The notes: generated by a model from the sequence alone, not told the origin. Counted from the first letter of the stretch, positions 10,871 to 22,810 are shown. The stretch is DNA of 64,000 bases from Liolophura sinensis (GCF_032854445.1 NC_088300.1:44387682-44451681); one strand, 5' to 3'. Numbers and translations: made by a program.

Positions 10871-11304
10871 GACAGCACTGTGTCCTCATTGAACGTGTAG
10901 ACCAGTGGCGGTTCATTTAAAACAATGCTGTAAGCAAAAATTCATTCAAGCTTTGTATTATCTGATTTGTCAATATATATGTATGTATTTTTAGCACAGG
11001 CTGATGATAATGCCTGTATTTATCCTGGATCCCTTTACATTTGTCATTGCTTGCATTTTCAAGGATATTACTTATTGCCTTCCTTGTTAATGTTAATGTG
11101 CTGTCAGGACTTTTGCAAATTGTGTTTATTTGTAGACCAGCATATATCAAATACCTTAACGATTGCTATGCTAATTTCTTAAACTGAGATAGGGACGGCG
11201 AGGATTTTAGCAGCTGTAAAAAGAATCACAATTGTGTAAGCAGTCGGTAAAGTGATACCTCACTTTGTTTTGCTCAAGCACCGGACATTTACTCGTTAAA
11301 AGCC
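10871..11304. other. Non-coding stretch
   Basis: Nothing recognised; AT-rich with overlapping short ORFs. Confidence 0.4.
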
Positions 11305-11397
11305 TTGTTTGATTTGGATGAGAAAGCGGGACTTTCCGTCGACGTAGCCCATTACGTAGGTTTTAACCGGTTTTGCCTTTGCTTCTCCCACTCCTTA

Positions 11398-11608
11398 ATG
11401 GTTTGTCCGTGTCGAGCGTCGAGGGAAATTCAAATACGTGACGATTTGGTCGGGGTTATACAGTCTAATGCGACTGCACAATCACTCAGAAACACATGCC
11501 TAAACAGGGTAACAAATCAGGACACAGCACCCACGTTCCCCTACCATAGAAAGAGCAAAAAGCAAAATAATATGTTTACTGCAAAAATTTCCCCACTTCA
11601 GTCGATCA
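11398..11608 (+). other. Possible coding or leader exon ending at a consensus donor
   Basis: An open frame with an ATG at 11398 runs 70 codons to GATCAG|GTAAGTGTT, where the donor begins at 11609. CAG|GTAAGT is the optimal 5' splice site. The frame opens earlier (about 11305, no ATG). The protein has no domain I recognise and no downstream partner exon could be identified, so it may be a leader exon, an lncRNA exon or chance. Confidence 0.25.
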
Positions 11609-11938
11609 GGTAAGTGTTGATACAGGGTTGAGAAGACCTGTTAAGTTCGGCATACACAGGGGATTAAAGGATACGTGAAAAGGAACTTATAACAAAGTTT
11701 ATGCGAAAAATAGAAGAGAAAAATCATTTCAGAGTCATATTTATACCTCTTAATAACCTTACTGTTATATGCATATTTTCCGTCAATGATGGAAAATTTC
11801 GGAAATGACGTCGTAGATGAAGTTACTAGAAGTTTCCTCCTGGTAATGGAGGTTACCGTTGAAAAAGAGTTTGAAATTTTCAAATTTTGAATGTGATCAA
11901 CTTATGTTCTAGGTAGTTGTACTCAACGACCTGTGAGT

Positions 11939-12034
11939 TTATTTGTTTGTTTTATTTGGCGTATTACACTTTCTCAAGAACATTTCACTTACACAACGGT
12001 GGCCTGCAATATAGTGGGAGGAAACCGAGCAGAC
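11939..12034 (-). repeat. SINE-A 3' fragment
   Basis: Reverse of the SINE-A 3' half: the TTTATT tail, a diverged version of the GTACGGCGT box, the AAGTGAAAT motif and the GGTTTCCTCCCA motif in order. Head missing. Confidence 0.65.
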
Positions 12035-13200
12035 CTGTATATATAGGAGCTATGTTAGAATGTGAGGACATTGTAGAGATTTTGTTTGATAGGGAGCTTA
12101 AAGGGTGGGAGTGGATGGACTGGGTGGACTGGGATGTGACATAAATGAGACCTCAGTCACAGAATAGTATTGGGTCGATAGCCCTATATGACTTGGTCGT
12201 CTATGCTTTTTGCTCATGAAGATCACCTTGTGTTTGACAATACACAACGCACTGCCTGCAGCTATTGGGTTTTCTTCCTTAAACCATAATAAAACTGAAG
12301 AGCGTGAGGGTTACATCATGATGAAGTCAGTCGCAATCAGCTTAAAGACGTTCGACTGTGTGAAAAAGATTATTTATAAAAGTGATTTGAAACGAATACC
12401 GTCTGTCCGGCATGTACTTGTGCCAAGATGTCAGCTGTCGGCCCAAACCACTGGCAGACTGATTGGACTCCACGCTAACGTGCCCTTACGGATTAACTCA
12501 GACTAGAGCTTTACAGTGTCATGGCTGTCTCCAGTAGGGAGCGGGCCTGACATTAACGACTGACATATGACGTGCTGTCTGTGATTATTGGTCCTTCTCC
12601 GCACTCCACATTGGAAAAGCCAATAGCACTCACACAGGTTATCACTGATCAAGGGCACTGAGCAATCGGGAGGAGAGCACCTGTTTCTATCCACATTATT
12701 TACGTTCCTTGGGCAGGGTCGGACACTGTCTTCTCTTTCAGGCCAAGTTCCGGACTTTACGCGTTTAATCTGTGACGTAAATCTACGCCGAACTCCAGCT
12801 AGGCATGGATGTCCCAATAGGTCTTGACTGCAGCTGAAAATAGTGGAGTATTAACTTCATGTTACACTCACAGCAACACGACTGTCAACTGTCTACCGAG
12901 GGTTTCCTCTGTGTACGAGTGGGTTGTCCGACATAACTGACCTCTACGGAAGACTGGTCGCCGTGGCGTGAACTCCAATCAATCAATTATCCCCCTCTTT
13001 CTTTGGCCCATACCACCGGCGACGTGATGAAAGCCCAATTGGAATGGACCATCTCTTTCACACTCCCCTTATCCGGCCACTTCAAACTGCCAGCAACACT
13101 ATGGAACACGTTCAGCTGATGCATTACCTACAGTACATTGAACTACTGACACGCACAAAAAATAATGCACGCTTTAGTTTCAATCTGTTTGTTTGTTTTT
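12035..13200. other. Non-coding stretch, less AT-rich than its surroundings
   Basis: 12.5-13.1 kb is less AT-rich. A 104-codon minus-strand frame (12503-12817) is arginine-rich and unlike any known family. No splice signals pair up around it. Nothing else recognised. Confidence 0.35.
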
Positions 13201-13223
13201 ATTTTTAAAGTTGTTTTGTTGTT

Positions 13224-13370
13224 CCATTATCGTCATTATCATCACCACCAGTTCCTTTACCATCATTATCATGATTACATGATTGGTACCATCGTCATTA
13301 CCACCGTGATTGTCCTAATCGCCATCATCATTTTGACCATCACTATCACGAATGCATCCAATATACTACT
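13224..13370. repeat. Degenerate ATC/TCA trinucleotide-rich tract
   Basis: Interrupted ATCATT/CATCAC-type triplets give a low-complexity H/Y/I/T-rich translation on the plus strand. This is an old microsatellite; the apparent ORF over it is an artefact. Confidence 0.75.
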
Positions 13371-13967
13371 TTGGCGACAGCAAGACTCAGTTATCATACA
13401 TCTGTGCTGATCATCACGTGTAGCATAACAGGTCTACTGATTCTAGAAGACAAAACGGGCAAGCACGGTGCAATCTGAAGGAATCATTCTTCATTTGTCT
13501 CCAGTTTAAGAGGATGGGTACACATTGTGTATTTTATTGTCTGCTCTTGTAAATACATAGGATAAAGTGTTGTGTGATATACATCATCGTAACTCATTTA
13601 GCGAGCCTGGAAACGCTTATCTAATTCCATCATCTGCATTTTTCCCCCCTCAGAGATGCGAATAAAAGCCACGTGCGTATAACACATTATACCCTGTTGA
13701 CAATGATCCGCCAGTTATCTCCGCCTATACCTTTGTTCTAATCAAACGTACGCAGTCGATAAATCAGTAGAAAAGAAACATTTGCTTCACTGAAGCTGAA
13801 GTCTGACCAATTAAAATTGATGAGTTGAAACTTTTCAGTAACAGAGCATACAAGGAGGAAAAAGATATGCTCAGGAACAGGATGTATCACACACACGTGC
13901 GGTATGGTTGAAATGTTCCAACATTATCAGATAATACTTGCATTAATGGAATAAAAAGTTTTGACGA
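13371..13967. other. Non-coding stretch
   Basis: Nothing recognised. Confidence 0.4.
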
Positions 13968-14130
13968 TTGAGTCGTTGCTGCCTCTATTATAATAGTTTG
14001 TTATCACCAAATCTTTATCCTACAGTTGGGGATTTCATTTTACTATATGGACATAAGCTGTATTGTTTAATAACTTTGTTTTTTGTACCTTTTGGCCACA
14101 AAGTAATCTTTCCCTCTCATCATTTATCAG

Positions 14131-14949
14131 ATTTCTTTAGCGAGTGGGATCTGTGTCATAAGCAGATGACATCACCACGTTTCAATGGTCAGTTAATTGA
14201 TCCCTTTAAAAACGCGGCGTCTTTGAAGAGCTGGCGACTTCACCGTTGTGTGAGAGAAGATGGTTTGAGGCACGCAGCATCACCTATACCCCCAGCTGCT
14301 GGCACGGCGTCCCTGACAGAAAATGTCAATCATTTGCTCTCTTCAATTTATTCGCTCGATTTAAGAAATACTCTTGCATACCTTCGATCATTTCCTCATT
14401 TAATTCCATACGTGTTACTTGAGATTCTCCAACCGGAATACATCACCATTCTACTTTATACATCTTCAGATGGGACTGATCAAGCAGGCCGGTTCTATCA
14501 TTTAACTAGAGTGTTAGGGGGCTCCGTGGCTCAGTCGGTTTGCCCGCTAGCGCAGCGTAATGACCCAGGAGCCTCTCACCAATGCGGTCGCTGTGAGTTC
14601 AAGTCCAGCTCATGCTGGCTTCCTCTCCGGCCTTAAGTGGGAAGGTCTTCCGGCAACCTGCGGATGGTCGTGGGTTTCCCCCAGGCTGTGCCTGGTTTCC
14701 ATCCACCACAATGCTGGCCGCCGTCATATAAGTGAAATATTCTTGAGTACGGCGTAAAACACCAATCAAAAAAAAAAACAAAAAAAAACTAGAGTGAGTG
14801 TGTCGCATTTCTTAGTGCAGGCTCCATGTCCAAGGACTGCTATAACACCTTTTAGATATATAGACAAACATTCTGTTGATTTTGGATATTCCCCCAATCG
14901 TCTATGTAAAAAAATCTTTCATAAACATAACCGTGGGTGGCACGAATAA
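14131..14949 (+). pseudogene. Exon-like ORF interrupted by a SINE-A
   Basis: A frame open from 13968 (no ATG there; first ATG at 14166) runs to the SINE at 14514, and continues in the same frame from the far copy of the target-site duplication to TAA at 14947-14949. Ignoring the SINE, it is about 232 codons, well beyond chance for this composition. A good 3' splice site (CCTCTCATCATTTATCAG) ends at 14130, so the real exon probably starts at 14131. The protein has a PIPPAAG linker, then a leucine-rich helical segment ending ILLY whose spacing faintly recalls a SOCS/BC box (S-L ... L-P ... L-L-Y). That is a suggestion, not an assignment. With the SINE in place the frame reads into SINE sequence, so the allele is disrupted unless the SINE lies in an untranslated part. 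Function unknown. Confidence 0.45.
14514..14786 (+). mobile_element. SINE-A, full-length reference copy
   Basis: tRNA-like head (GGCTCAGTCGG A-box region, GTTCAAGTCC B box), body, GTACGGCGTAAAACACC box and an A-rich tail. Flanked by perfect 10-bp repeats AACTAGAGTG at 14504-14513 and 14787-14796, which are target-site duplications. The insertion splits an open frame. Confidence 0.93.
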
Positions 14950-15154
14950 GTTGTTCACTGCAGCATTGTAAAGGTAGATTTGTTTTCCAGGGCTTCAAAT
15001 AACAAACTGGAATATTAAGGCCGTATTTTATTAAACCACAGTACTGAAATCTGAACTAGAGTCCTATAGGCGAAATTGTGGATGCATTCAAACAGTTGTG
15101 ATTGATGTTGGAAAACATAACTGATGTACATAAACATGTCCAGCTTTTCCAGCT

Positions 15155-15357
15155 GTAGACCGAGGGTCAATCCTGGGTCGGATCACACCTGAGATCTTAA
15201 AAGAGGAACTTCCTTAGCGCTCAGCATTAAGGGTAGAACAACGTCTGGTTGACCCGTATCAGTATCAAGGAAGAGGAACATTACACACACTCTAAGGACT
15301 CTTTCGTCGTCAACTGACTGAAAAATTACGATGTTAAATCTTAACCACTCACTCACT
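15155..15357 (+). repeat. SINE-B, internally deleted copy
   Basis: Matches SINE-B at 26479-26836 from the B-box region (GGGTCAATCCTGGG) through GTTGACCCGTATCAGTAT, lacks about 100 bp of the centre, then resumes at AGGAACATTACAC to the CACTCACT tail. The tRNA-like 5' end is missing. Confidence 0.75.
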
Positions 15358-15739
15358 CCAATATCAGACCTAATGGTAAAAACGCTTTCAAAACAAGCTG
15401 AATGCAAAAACAAACAAAAAATGTCAGTTACAACTAGAAAACCACATATATTACCGTTCTTGTACGATATACATAACGATATGTAAATATCTTTCAAATA
15501 TTAATTAATATTTATTTTAGTGAATAGTATAGGTGTGAACAAAGGTAAAAATTTGTTTCGTTAGATGTGTAAATGTCTACAGAATTTTTATCCTGGCATA
15601 TACATGTACACGAAGAAATAAGAGAAACATTCAAGTTCAAATGACACAGTTTAAGTAATGCAGGATGAGTCGGAATACTGCGTTTTACAAAACTGGATGT
15701 GAGCGGATGTTTAATTCATGATCTGGCGATAGCCTGATG
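15358..15739. other. Non-coding stretch
   Basis: Nothing recognised between the SINE-B fragment and the first duplication remnant. Confidence 0.4.
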
Positions 15740-15905
15740 TAAGGCGTAACATAGCAATCCAGTGTGTAGTATTTGTGCCGTGGTTGGTGATGCCATTTAC
15801 GGCAGTAACTGGCTATGTAATATTTAATGTAGTGTTCTGACTGCCAATTTTGTACGCTTTTGCACATACACCAGTTCAGTGTAGGAGCGTACATGTACCT
15901 GTTAC
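15740..15905 (+). repeat. U0: terminal remnant of a duplication unit
   Basis: Homologous to the ends of U1 (about 21020-21180) and U2 (31590-31745): shares GTGTAGTATTTGTGCCGTGG, TTTTGCACATACACCA and one partial 65-bp minisatellite monomer (GGAGCGTACATGTACC). It shows that the tandem series once extended further left. Confidence 0.8.
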
Positions 15906-16224
15906 GTACCGAGATCGTGGCCTACTAATCCCCACCACCTACTGTGATCTGATCTCAAAAGTGACATATACAGCAAGCAACTGATCAGCTTACTTCTACC
16001 TTTGATCATCAGCCCACATCTACCATTGTTCTTTTTCTCACTGTAATCCCTTAATCCTTCGCTCTATGCGTTGACAATATTCACTTGTGTGCTTATATTA
16101 GTAGAGTTACTGTGGCTGTTTATTATGCTTGAAAAAGGAATTAGTATCTATACCGAAACGTCGCTTCCATTTGTTATCCATATATCTCGTTATGTTATCC
16201 AACTCAACTTCTATATCCCTCTCA
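15906..16224. other. Unique spacer between U0 and U1
   Basis: Where the 5' third of a unit would be expected (compare 23205-26040) there is unrelated AT-rich sequence, so U1 is 5'-truncated or that part was lost. No gene. Confidence 0.45.
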
Positions 16225-17481
16225 AAGATATTACAGTCGTTTAATATATTTAAAAATACTAAATATCATTTCCGAACTATAGCTGTTATTTCAATCTTTT
16301 TTCTTCTTTTTACTTTAGATGCTGACGTTATAAGGTTGGGAAATCTGTTTTCTGGTAAAAGAAACTGGTGTGGAAACTATTTTTCTCGTGCAAAGAACAC
16401 AAAATGTATTTACTCAGCTCTGTCCGTTTACTCTGTGTGACTTATTGCACACCATACACAGAGCATCATTTCATCAAAGTAATCCGTTCAGAAATTAATG
16501 TCTGACGTCAGCACACAGCTTCACTCCATTGTAGACGGCCTCAAGCGTTGGTCTATACCATTAGAGCAAAATCACCCGTGTGAGAGTGCACAATGTGGCA
16601 TATTTATCGTATCTTAATATTTTCTATTTCGTTACCTACATTTATTAATTGAGCATCTATTCATGAATGTACATAGTGCAAAACTCTTTTCAGTGAGACA
16701 TGTGATAAATAGCTTTATCGGTAAATGCACGTGCTGCGCCATATAATAACATTTTAACCTAGTTTAGGTAGAAGCGCTTTTATCGGCCTAACAAACCTTC
16801 ATTTAGGATGTATTTGGCAATCTTTCCGCTCGCATAAATGGTTAATCGTAACGAATTAGCGAAGACGAATACAAATGATGGATAGGAACTGGAAGCCAAG
16901 TCTTTGGTGTAATCACGAGAGGTATCGCGGTACTTACCACCTGGTGAGAGCATTTGCTACTTAATTCGAACCAAACATTGATTCAGCCTATAGAAGAAAA
17001 ACGACGAAGGTGAAGTAGCGAGGGCATTTAAAAACTCATCTTCGTCAAATTTCAATTGAATAAGCAGCTACGAGCCAGACCACCAAGGGTAACCAGGAAA
17101 TTGAATCTTGGTGCCAGCTACATGAAGTGAAATGGTCCGCAAGATAAGACGAACAACAGACGTGTGAAGGCTAGGTGAAGATGCGTCGTCCGTGCTCGCC
17201 GTCCTCCCTTCTCACCTTCACAGCCCGGCCACACATCATCCTGAAGTCTGACACTTATATTCCGCCAGAATCTCGACTGTTGTTGTCCATGGCTCATGAA
17301 GGGGTTACAACCTGAAACTTATCCGAAGACTGACAAGGTTATGTTTTTCCTGGCTTACATACAACGGGACCAGTTTGTTGCTAATATTATTACCATTCAC
17401 AAAATATGAAATCAATAATAAAGTATAAATCAATTAAACTCTTTGAAAGTTTAGAATCACTGTAACACCGTAAATAGTGCA

Positions 17482-17653
17482 TAATGCTGGCTTCCATTCC
17501 GGCCGTACGTGGGAAATTCTGCTAGCAAACATCGGATGGTCATGGGAGTACTCCGGGCTCTGCCCAGTTTCTTCCCACAATAATGCTGGCCGCCGTAGTA
17601 CAAGAGAAATTTTTTTTAGTACGGCGTAAAACGACAACCAAATAAATAAACAG
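17482..17653 (+). repeat. SINE-A 3' fragment in U1
   Basis: Begins ATGCTGGCTTCC, runs through CGTACGTGGGAA and AATGCTGGCCGCC to GTACGGCGTAAAAC and the AAATAAATAAA tail. Shared with U2 and U3 at the same place, so it inserted before the duplications. Confidence 0.75.
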
Positions 17654-18076
17654 AAATCAAGCAATCTAATATATTTTAATCTGAAAGGCAATAATTTGAG
17701 CTATTCCTGGAAAATGCAAAAGTAATGATTTAATTGGCGGCATGAGGAGTTTTTGCCAAAAGTCTCCGGTGTGACCCCATTCAACATCGGCGATGAGTAA
17801 ACATCGGCTCAGGGTAAAGACGCTGCTATATTACAATTGTCTATATCATTGTCCAACTAACGGCAGAGTTATAGGGCAAAACAAACCCAAAACCTGCTTA
17901 AAATGTAGCAAGTAATTTGAAATCGATAGTGTAGCTATTCTACGATTCATACAGCTGCGTGGACATTGACAGCATTGTGGATATAGATCATTCTTATCAG
18001 GTCTGATGGCAGCCAGTTCAGTGTGATAGCGGTCTACTTATCATGGTTTAACGAAATTATACTCGAGGAGGCACAA

Positions 18077-18259
18077 AGAATGCTAACAAACCAGATTTGC
18101 GTCGCTGACGGACCAAGTATGGATGGTGATCAACCGTACCGTCTCCTGGCCAGCTCTCTGTTGAAAGCTTCATTTTCATCGCAGTCTAAACAAGCCTGTA
18201 TTTGCAAGTCACCGGGCCGTCACCCTAAATTTTTCCCAAGACAGATAATTGACCATTAA
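18077..18259 (+). other. 61-codon ORF shared by all three units, probably not a gene
   Basis: The frame is open from 17987, first ATG at 18077, stop after an IIDH or TIDH end. Equivalent frames end at 29023 in U2 and 37239 in U3. Between copies most base changes alter the residue (F/L, I/L, G/R, F/S, I/T) and few are silent, so there is no sign of purifying selection. Its conservation reflects recent duplication. Confidence 0.2.
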
Positions 18260-18958
18260 TCACAGTTCAGACTTGAACAATTCTCTGTAGATGGGGAACT
18301 CAATGGGTTGACTTTACCCGCCAATTTGGTATGTGACGACGTCACTTTTCTTCCCTATTTAACCGGCATGTGAAAAAGGTCACGTCAGACTGACACAACT
18401 GGAGCAGGGAATGAAACCTAAGGAGAATATATTGATGCCAAAGGAGGTGAAGGGGAATTGAATCGTTAAATTGAGATGCAGAGTCAAGTGCATTATTTTG
18501 ATCTCAATTGATTGTCTGGGATTGGGAATAAAATCTTAACGATTTGGTGAACAGAGAATACTGATAAATTTAGAACAAGATTTGACGTTGGCATCTCGCT
18601 ATGTCATCAGCATTTATGTAGTCTCGGAAATCTGAACAGCTGAACTCTTTAACAAAACGTCCATGGGATAAGTTTTAGAGGAATCATAATTCTGGCGATC
18701 TTGACATCCATTATGCAATGGGAGGTTATGTTTTTTTGAGTGGTTATGTTTTATTGAAGCTCAAAATGTAACGATACATATTTGTACTAGAGATATGTTA
18801 CTATGTAGACGATACAAGTAGCGACATAACTGATCGTTTTGTACGTTTTCTACAGCTGTTTTCCCTTATTTTATGCGCTCTGCACTGTTGCATGCAGACA
18901 GGCTTCAAAAAGAGGAATGCACAGCACAGAATCGATTTATTTGTTTCATTAATTGTTT

Positions 18959-19060
18959 GATACTACGCCGTACGCAGGAATAATTCCCGTATACGACAGA
19001 GGCCAGCATTACAAATGAGAGGAACCTGAATAGGGACCGAGGTAAACCCAGGACCCAGAA
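18959..19060 (-). repeat. Diverged SINE-A 3' fragment in U1
   Basis: Minus-orientation box TACGCCGTACGCAGGAATAA followed by GGCCAGCATTACAAATGAG and GTAAACCCA. Present in all three units (also 30290-30395 and 38630-38710). Confidence 0.55.
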
Positions 19061-19122
19061 AATGATAATCGATGATGATAAACGTTTATGAAATGGATGA
19101 ATCGAGGTTCTTTACATATATA

Positions 19123-19871
19123 TGTTACGACCCAAACTGTCTGTATTATAAAGAGGTGGTGTCTTGTTCGAAATACACGATAGTTTAGCCGCACAAAAAA
19201 GTAACCAAAACCAGCAGATTTTATTTTACAACAATTTATTACGTTTAACAAGAACAGATAACAAGACTTTTACAAAAAATGAGTACTTAAGTTTAACAAG
19301 AAAGGATAGCAGTATCTATACAAATACTAAAGTACTTACATGTACAACGGTGTCAAGTCCAAACGGACGCATATATTCCACAATGCTTAAAAATTGCGCA
19401 GAGGCAATATTCATAAGAGGGAAAATCCACAGTATAACTGAGTGTATGACGAAATATACACAAAATTCCACAAACAGGGACTAAAAGCACTGTGTACACA
19501 AGAGTACAAATTAAATATACAAGTTCAGACTGAACAAGTGCTCGGTGGAGATAAGATATAACAAAGCCAGAGGCTATAAAGACACCAAAATTCAGCACAA
19601 AAGGCCTACTAAAGTAACACACAGCGAAAGCATCCACAACTCCCAATAATTCTCCTTTCTCCCCTTTTGACCTGCTTTCATAGGTCTTATATAGACTGGT
19701 GGAATTTTCTAGAATAAGAAAATCCTTGAATACTTGTTGTAAACAAACAGGCCCCGAACTGAGCGTATTCCGGAACATTCTAAAGCAGAGGCAGACAGCA
19801 GGCCTTGAACTCAGCATATGTAAACAGTGGCAAGCTAAATTTAGAAGCTGACGGCACTTGTTTACGTAACA
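19123..19871. mobile_element. Solo LTR (749 bp) private to U1
   Basis: Begins TGTTACG and ends CGTAACA: a 7-bp terminal inverted repeat with TG...CA ends typical of LTRs. U2 and U3 keep the empty site CAT-ACATA-GAATG (30445-30460, 38775-38790). In U1 the element is flanked by ATATA and ACATA, a 5-bp target-site duplication with one later change. Two TTTATT motifs (19220-19240) would be poly(A) signals if the LTR is on the minus strand. No internal gag or pol sequence, so recombination between LTRs probably removed it. A 190-codon minus-strand frame runs across it but starts in the flank and matches nothing. Confidence 0.85.
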
Positions 19872-21150
19872 ACATAGAATGAACAACAATGCTGAAGTAG
19901 ACCGTTCTAAAGAAGAAGAAAACATATTATTTCATGTATCAGACATGGGTTTTTTTTTTCAAAATGCATCTGTTAAACTGCTCATTAACACATTGTTTCG
20001 GGACTTCCTGTTTTCAAATGGCAAAGAATGGAATGTTTTGGTGGCAATCATCTATTGGTTAGAATTGCGCTTCTAGCGGCGTCTCGAAATGACTTGACCA
20101 CGACGCCAAATTATAAGTGCTTTTCCACACGTTAGCAAATTCCTCATGCAGCCACAAGGAAATCATTGGACCAATAAGTGGTACGGCATATATCATAACA
20201 CATCTCGCCTAGACAGCCTCTGCCCTTTTCCAAACGCTTCTCCGAACATATATATGTCTTGTTTGATGTTTATGCGCAGTTCAATTTTTCACCTTAATCG
20301 TTTTATAGACAGAAAGAAATGGGGTTTTTTTAGATATATTGTTTCTATTCCTCGCCAGTATCCCATGGAGAAATAAATTTACCCGAATTTTGTGGCTATG
20401 TGACGGCGACGTTCTGAGTTTGCGAGGAACTGTAAAGGACAAGGTGTCTCGAGTATGGAAAATGTTCGCGCCTATATACCAATCCATTACCTGATATCTA
20501 TGAGGTCATAGATCATGGCCATTCCTTTACCCTCGATGCATAACACACCTACCGCCATTCTGGTAATGTCCGAAAGAACCTGACAAATCAGACTGTTTTA
20601 GCTTCTAACAGTCCGTAACTTTGTAATGTAGAAATTCGAACTTTTTCCCGCCGAGAAATGATGCACAGACGAAGAATTAGCCTAAATGTGACCAGATCAC
20701 GGGCTGTCCGGACTATGTGTAATAGTCCGACAAAAGACACTAAATCATGGCAGATAACTGGGGCAGTCGGCGAGAACTCCTTATTAAGTGAATAAATCAT
20801 CACTTTGGCGGGGTGGGGAGGGGACGGGGGTGTATTCAGAAGAGATGTAAAATTGACCTTGGAACTGATCAAGTAATGCTAAAGGTACACTTTACAAGGT
20901 GACAGAGTGTCTGGAAGTACTGCCCATCCCCTTATTTTATCACCAGGACAAAGTTTATTAGCAAAGGTCACTCAGCCTGACTGGCGCGATCGCGTTGATT
21001 CCTAGATTCCTGCTACTGTAAATAATCCAGTGTGTAGTATTTGTGCCGTGGTTCGTGATGCGATTTACGTTACTATGGCTATGTAATATTTAATGGAGTG
21101 TTCTGATTGCTAATTTTGTACTCTTTTGCACATACACCAGTTCAATGGAG

Positions 21151-22810
21151 GAGCGTACATGTACCCCTTATGTTATGCCAGGGGAGATATAGAATTTTCA
21201 GTTCTTGGGATATAGGAGGGTAGATGTACCCGCTACGTTATGCCAGCGGAGTTATAGGATATGCAGTCCATGTGATATTGGAGCGTAGATTTACCTGTTA
21301 TGCCAGCGGAGTTATAGGGTATTTAGTCCATGTGACATAGGAGCATAGATGTACCCGCTATGTTATGCCAGGGGAGTTACAGGATATTCAGTCCATGTGA
21401 TATAGGAGGGTAGATGCACCTGCTATGTTAAGCCAGGGGAGTTATAGGATATTCAGTCCATGTGATATTGGAGGGTAGATGTACCTGCTATGTTATGCCA
21501 GGGGAGTTACAGGATATGCAGTCCATGCGATATTGGAGCGTAGATTTACCTGTTATGCCAGCGGAGTTATAGAGTATTTAGTCCATGTGACACAGGAGCA
21601 TAGATGTACCCGCTATGTTATGCTAGGGGAGTTACAGGATATTCAGTCCATGTGATATAGGAGGGTAGATGCACCTGCTATGTTAAGCCAGGGGAGTTAT
21701 AGGATATTCAGTCCATGTGATATTGGAGCGTAGATTTACCTGTTATGCCAGCGGAGTTATAGGGTATTTAGTCCATGTGACATAGGAGCATAGATGTACC
21801 CGCTATGTTATGCTAGGGGAGATATAGAATTTTCAGTTCTTGGGATATAGGAGCGTAGATGTACCCGCTACGTTATGCCAGCGGAGTTATAGGATATTCA
21901 GTCCATGTGATATAGGAGGGTAGATGTACCCGCTATGTTATGCCAGGGGAGTTACAGGATATGCAGTCCATGTGATATTGCAGCGTAGATTTACCTGTTA
22001 TGCCAGCGGAGTTATAGGGTATTTAGTCCATGTGACATAGGAGCATAGATGTACCCGCTATGTTATGCCAGGGGAGTTACAGGATATTCAGTCCATTTGA
22101 TATAGGAGGGTAGATGTACCTGCTATGTTAAGCCAGGGGAGTTACAGGATATTCAGTCCATGTGATATAGGAGGGTAGATGTACCTGCTATGTTATGCTA
22201 GGGGAGTTATAGGATATTCAGTCCATGTAATATTGGAGGGTAGATGTACCTGCTATGTTATGCTAGGGGAATTACAGGATATTCAGTCCATGTGATATAG
22301 GAGGGTAGATGCACCTGCTATGTTAAGCCAGGGGAGTTATAGGATATTCAGTCCATGTAATATTGGAGGGTAGATGTACCTGCTATGTTATGCTAGGGGA
22401 ATTACAGGATATTCAGTCCATGTGATATAGGAGGGTAGATGTACCTGTTATGTTATGCTAGGGGAGTTACAGGATATTCAGTCCATGTGATATAGGAGGG
22501 TAGATGTACCTGTTATGTTATGCTAGGGGAGTTACAGGATATTCAGTTGAAGTGATATAGGAGGGTAGATGTACCTGTTATGTTATGCTAGGGGAGTTAC
22601 AGGATATTCAGTAAATGTGATATAGGAGGGTAGATGTACCTGTTATGTTATGCTAGGGGAATTACAGGATATTCAGTCCATGTGATATAGGAGGGTAGAT
22701 GTACCTGTTATGTTATGCTAGGGGAGTTACAGGATATTCAGTCCATGTGATATAGGAGGGTAGATGTACCTGCTATGTTAAGCCAGGGGAGGATATTCAA
22801 TGTGATATCC
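21151..22810. repeat. 65-bp minisatellite, about 26 copies, at the U1/U2 junction
   Basis: TAGAT anchors recur at 21221, 21286, 21346, 21411 and on to 22761. Most intervals are 65 bp; four are 60 bp (starting 21286, 21541, 21731, 21986) because of a 5-bp deletion giving ACCTGTTATGCC. Short units recur with spacings of 255, 190 and 255 bp, a higher-order pattern. From 22046 onward the array is uniformly 65 bp and more homogeneous. A variant with GATATAGAATTTTCAG occurs twice, about 635 bp apart. Confidence 0.95.

Noticed and set aside
13165-13410. His/Tyr-rich membrane-like 81-codon ORF
   Set aside because: Low-complexity translation of the ATC/TCA microsatellite.
18023-18259. 78-codon ORF conserved in U1, U2 and U3
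   Set aside because: Its apparent start is GTG, most differences between copies change residues, and conservation extends equally into flanking non-coding sequence.
19353-19925. 190-codon minus-strand ORF with hydrophobic stretches
   Set aside because: It runs across the solo LTR from a start in the flank. No LTR retrotransposon protein lies inside an LTR and no family is recognisable.
20588-20872. 94-codon minus-strand ORF shared with U2 (31164-31442)
   Set aside because: Lost in U3. Shared only because U1 and U2 are nearly identical here, and it contains an indel in a C/G run.
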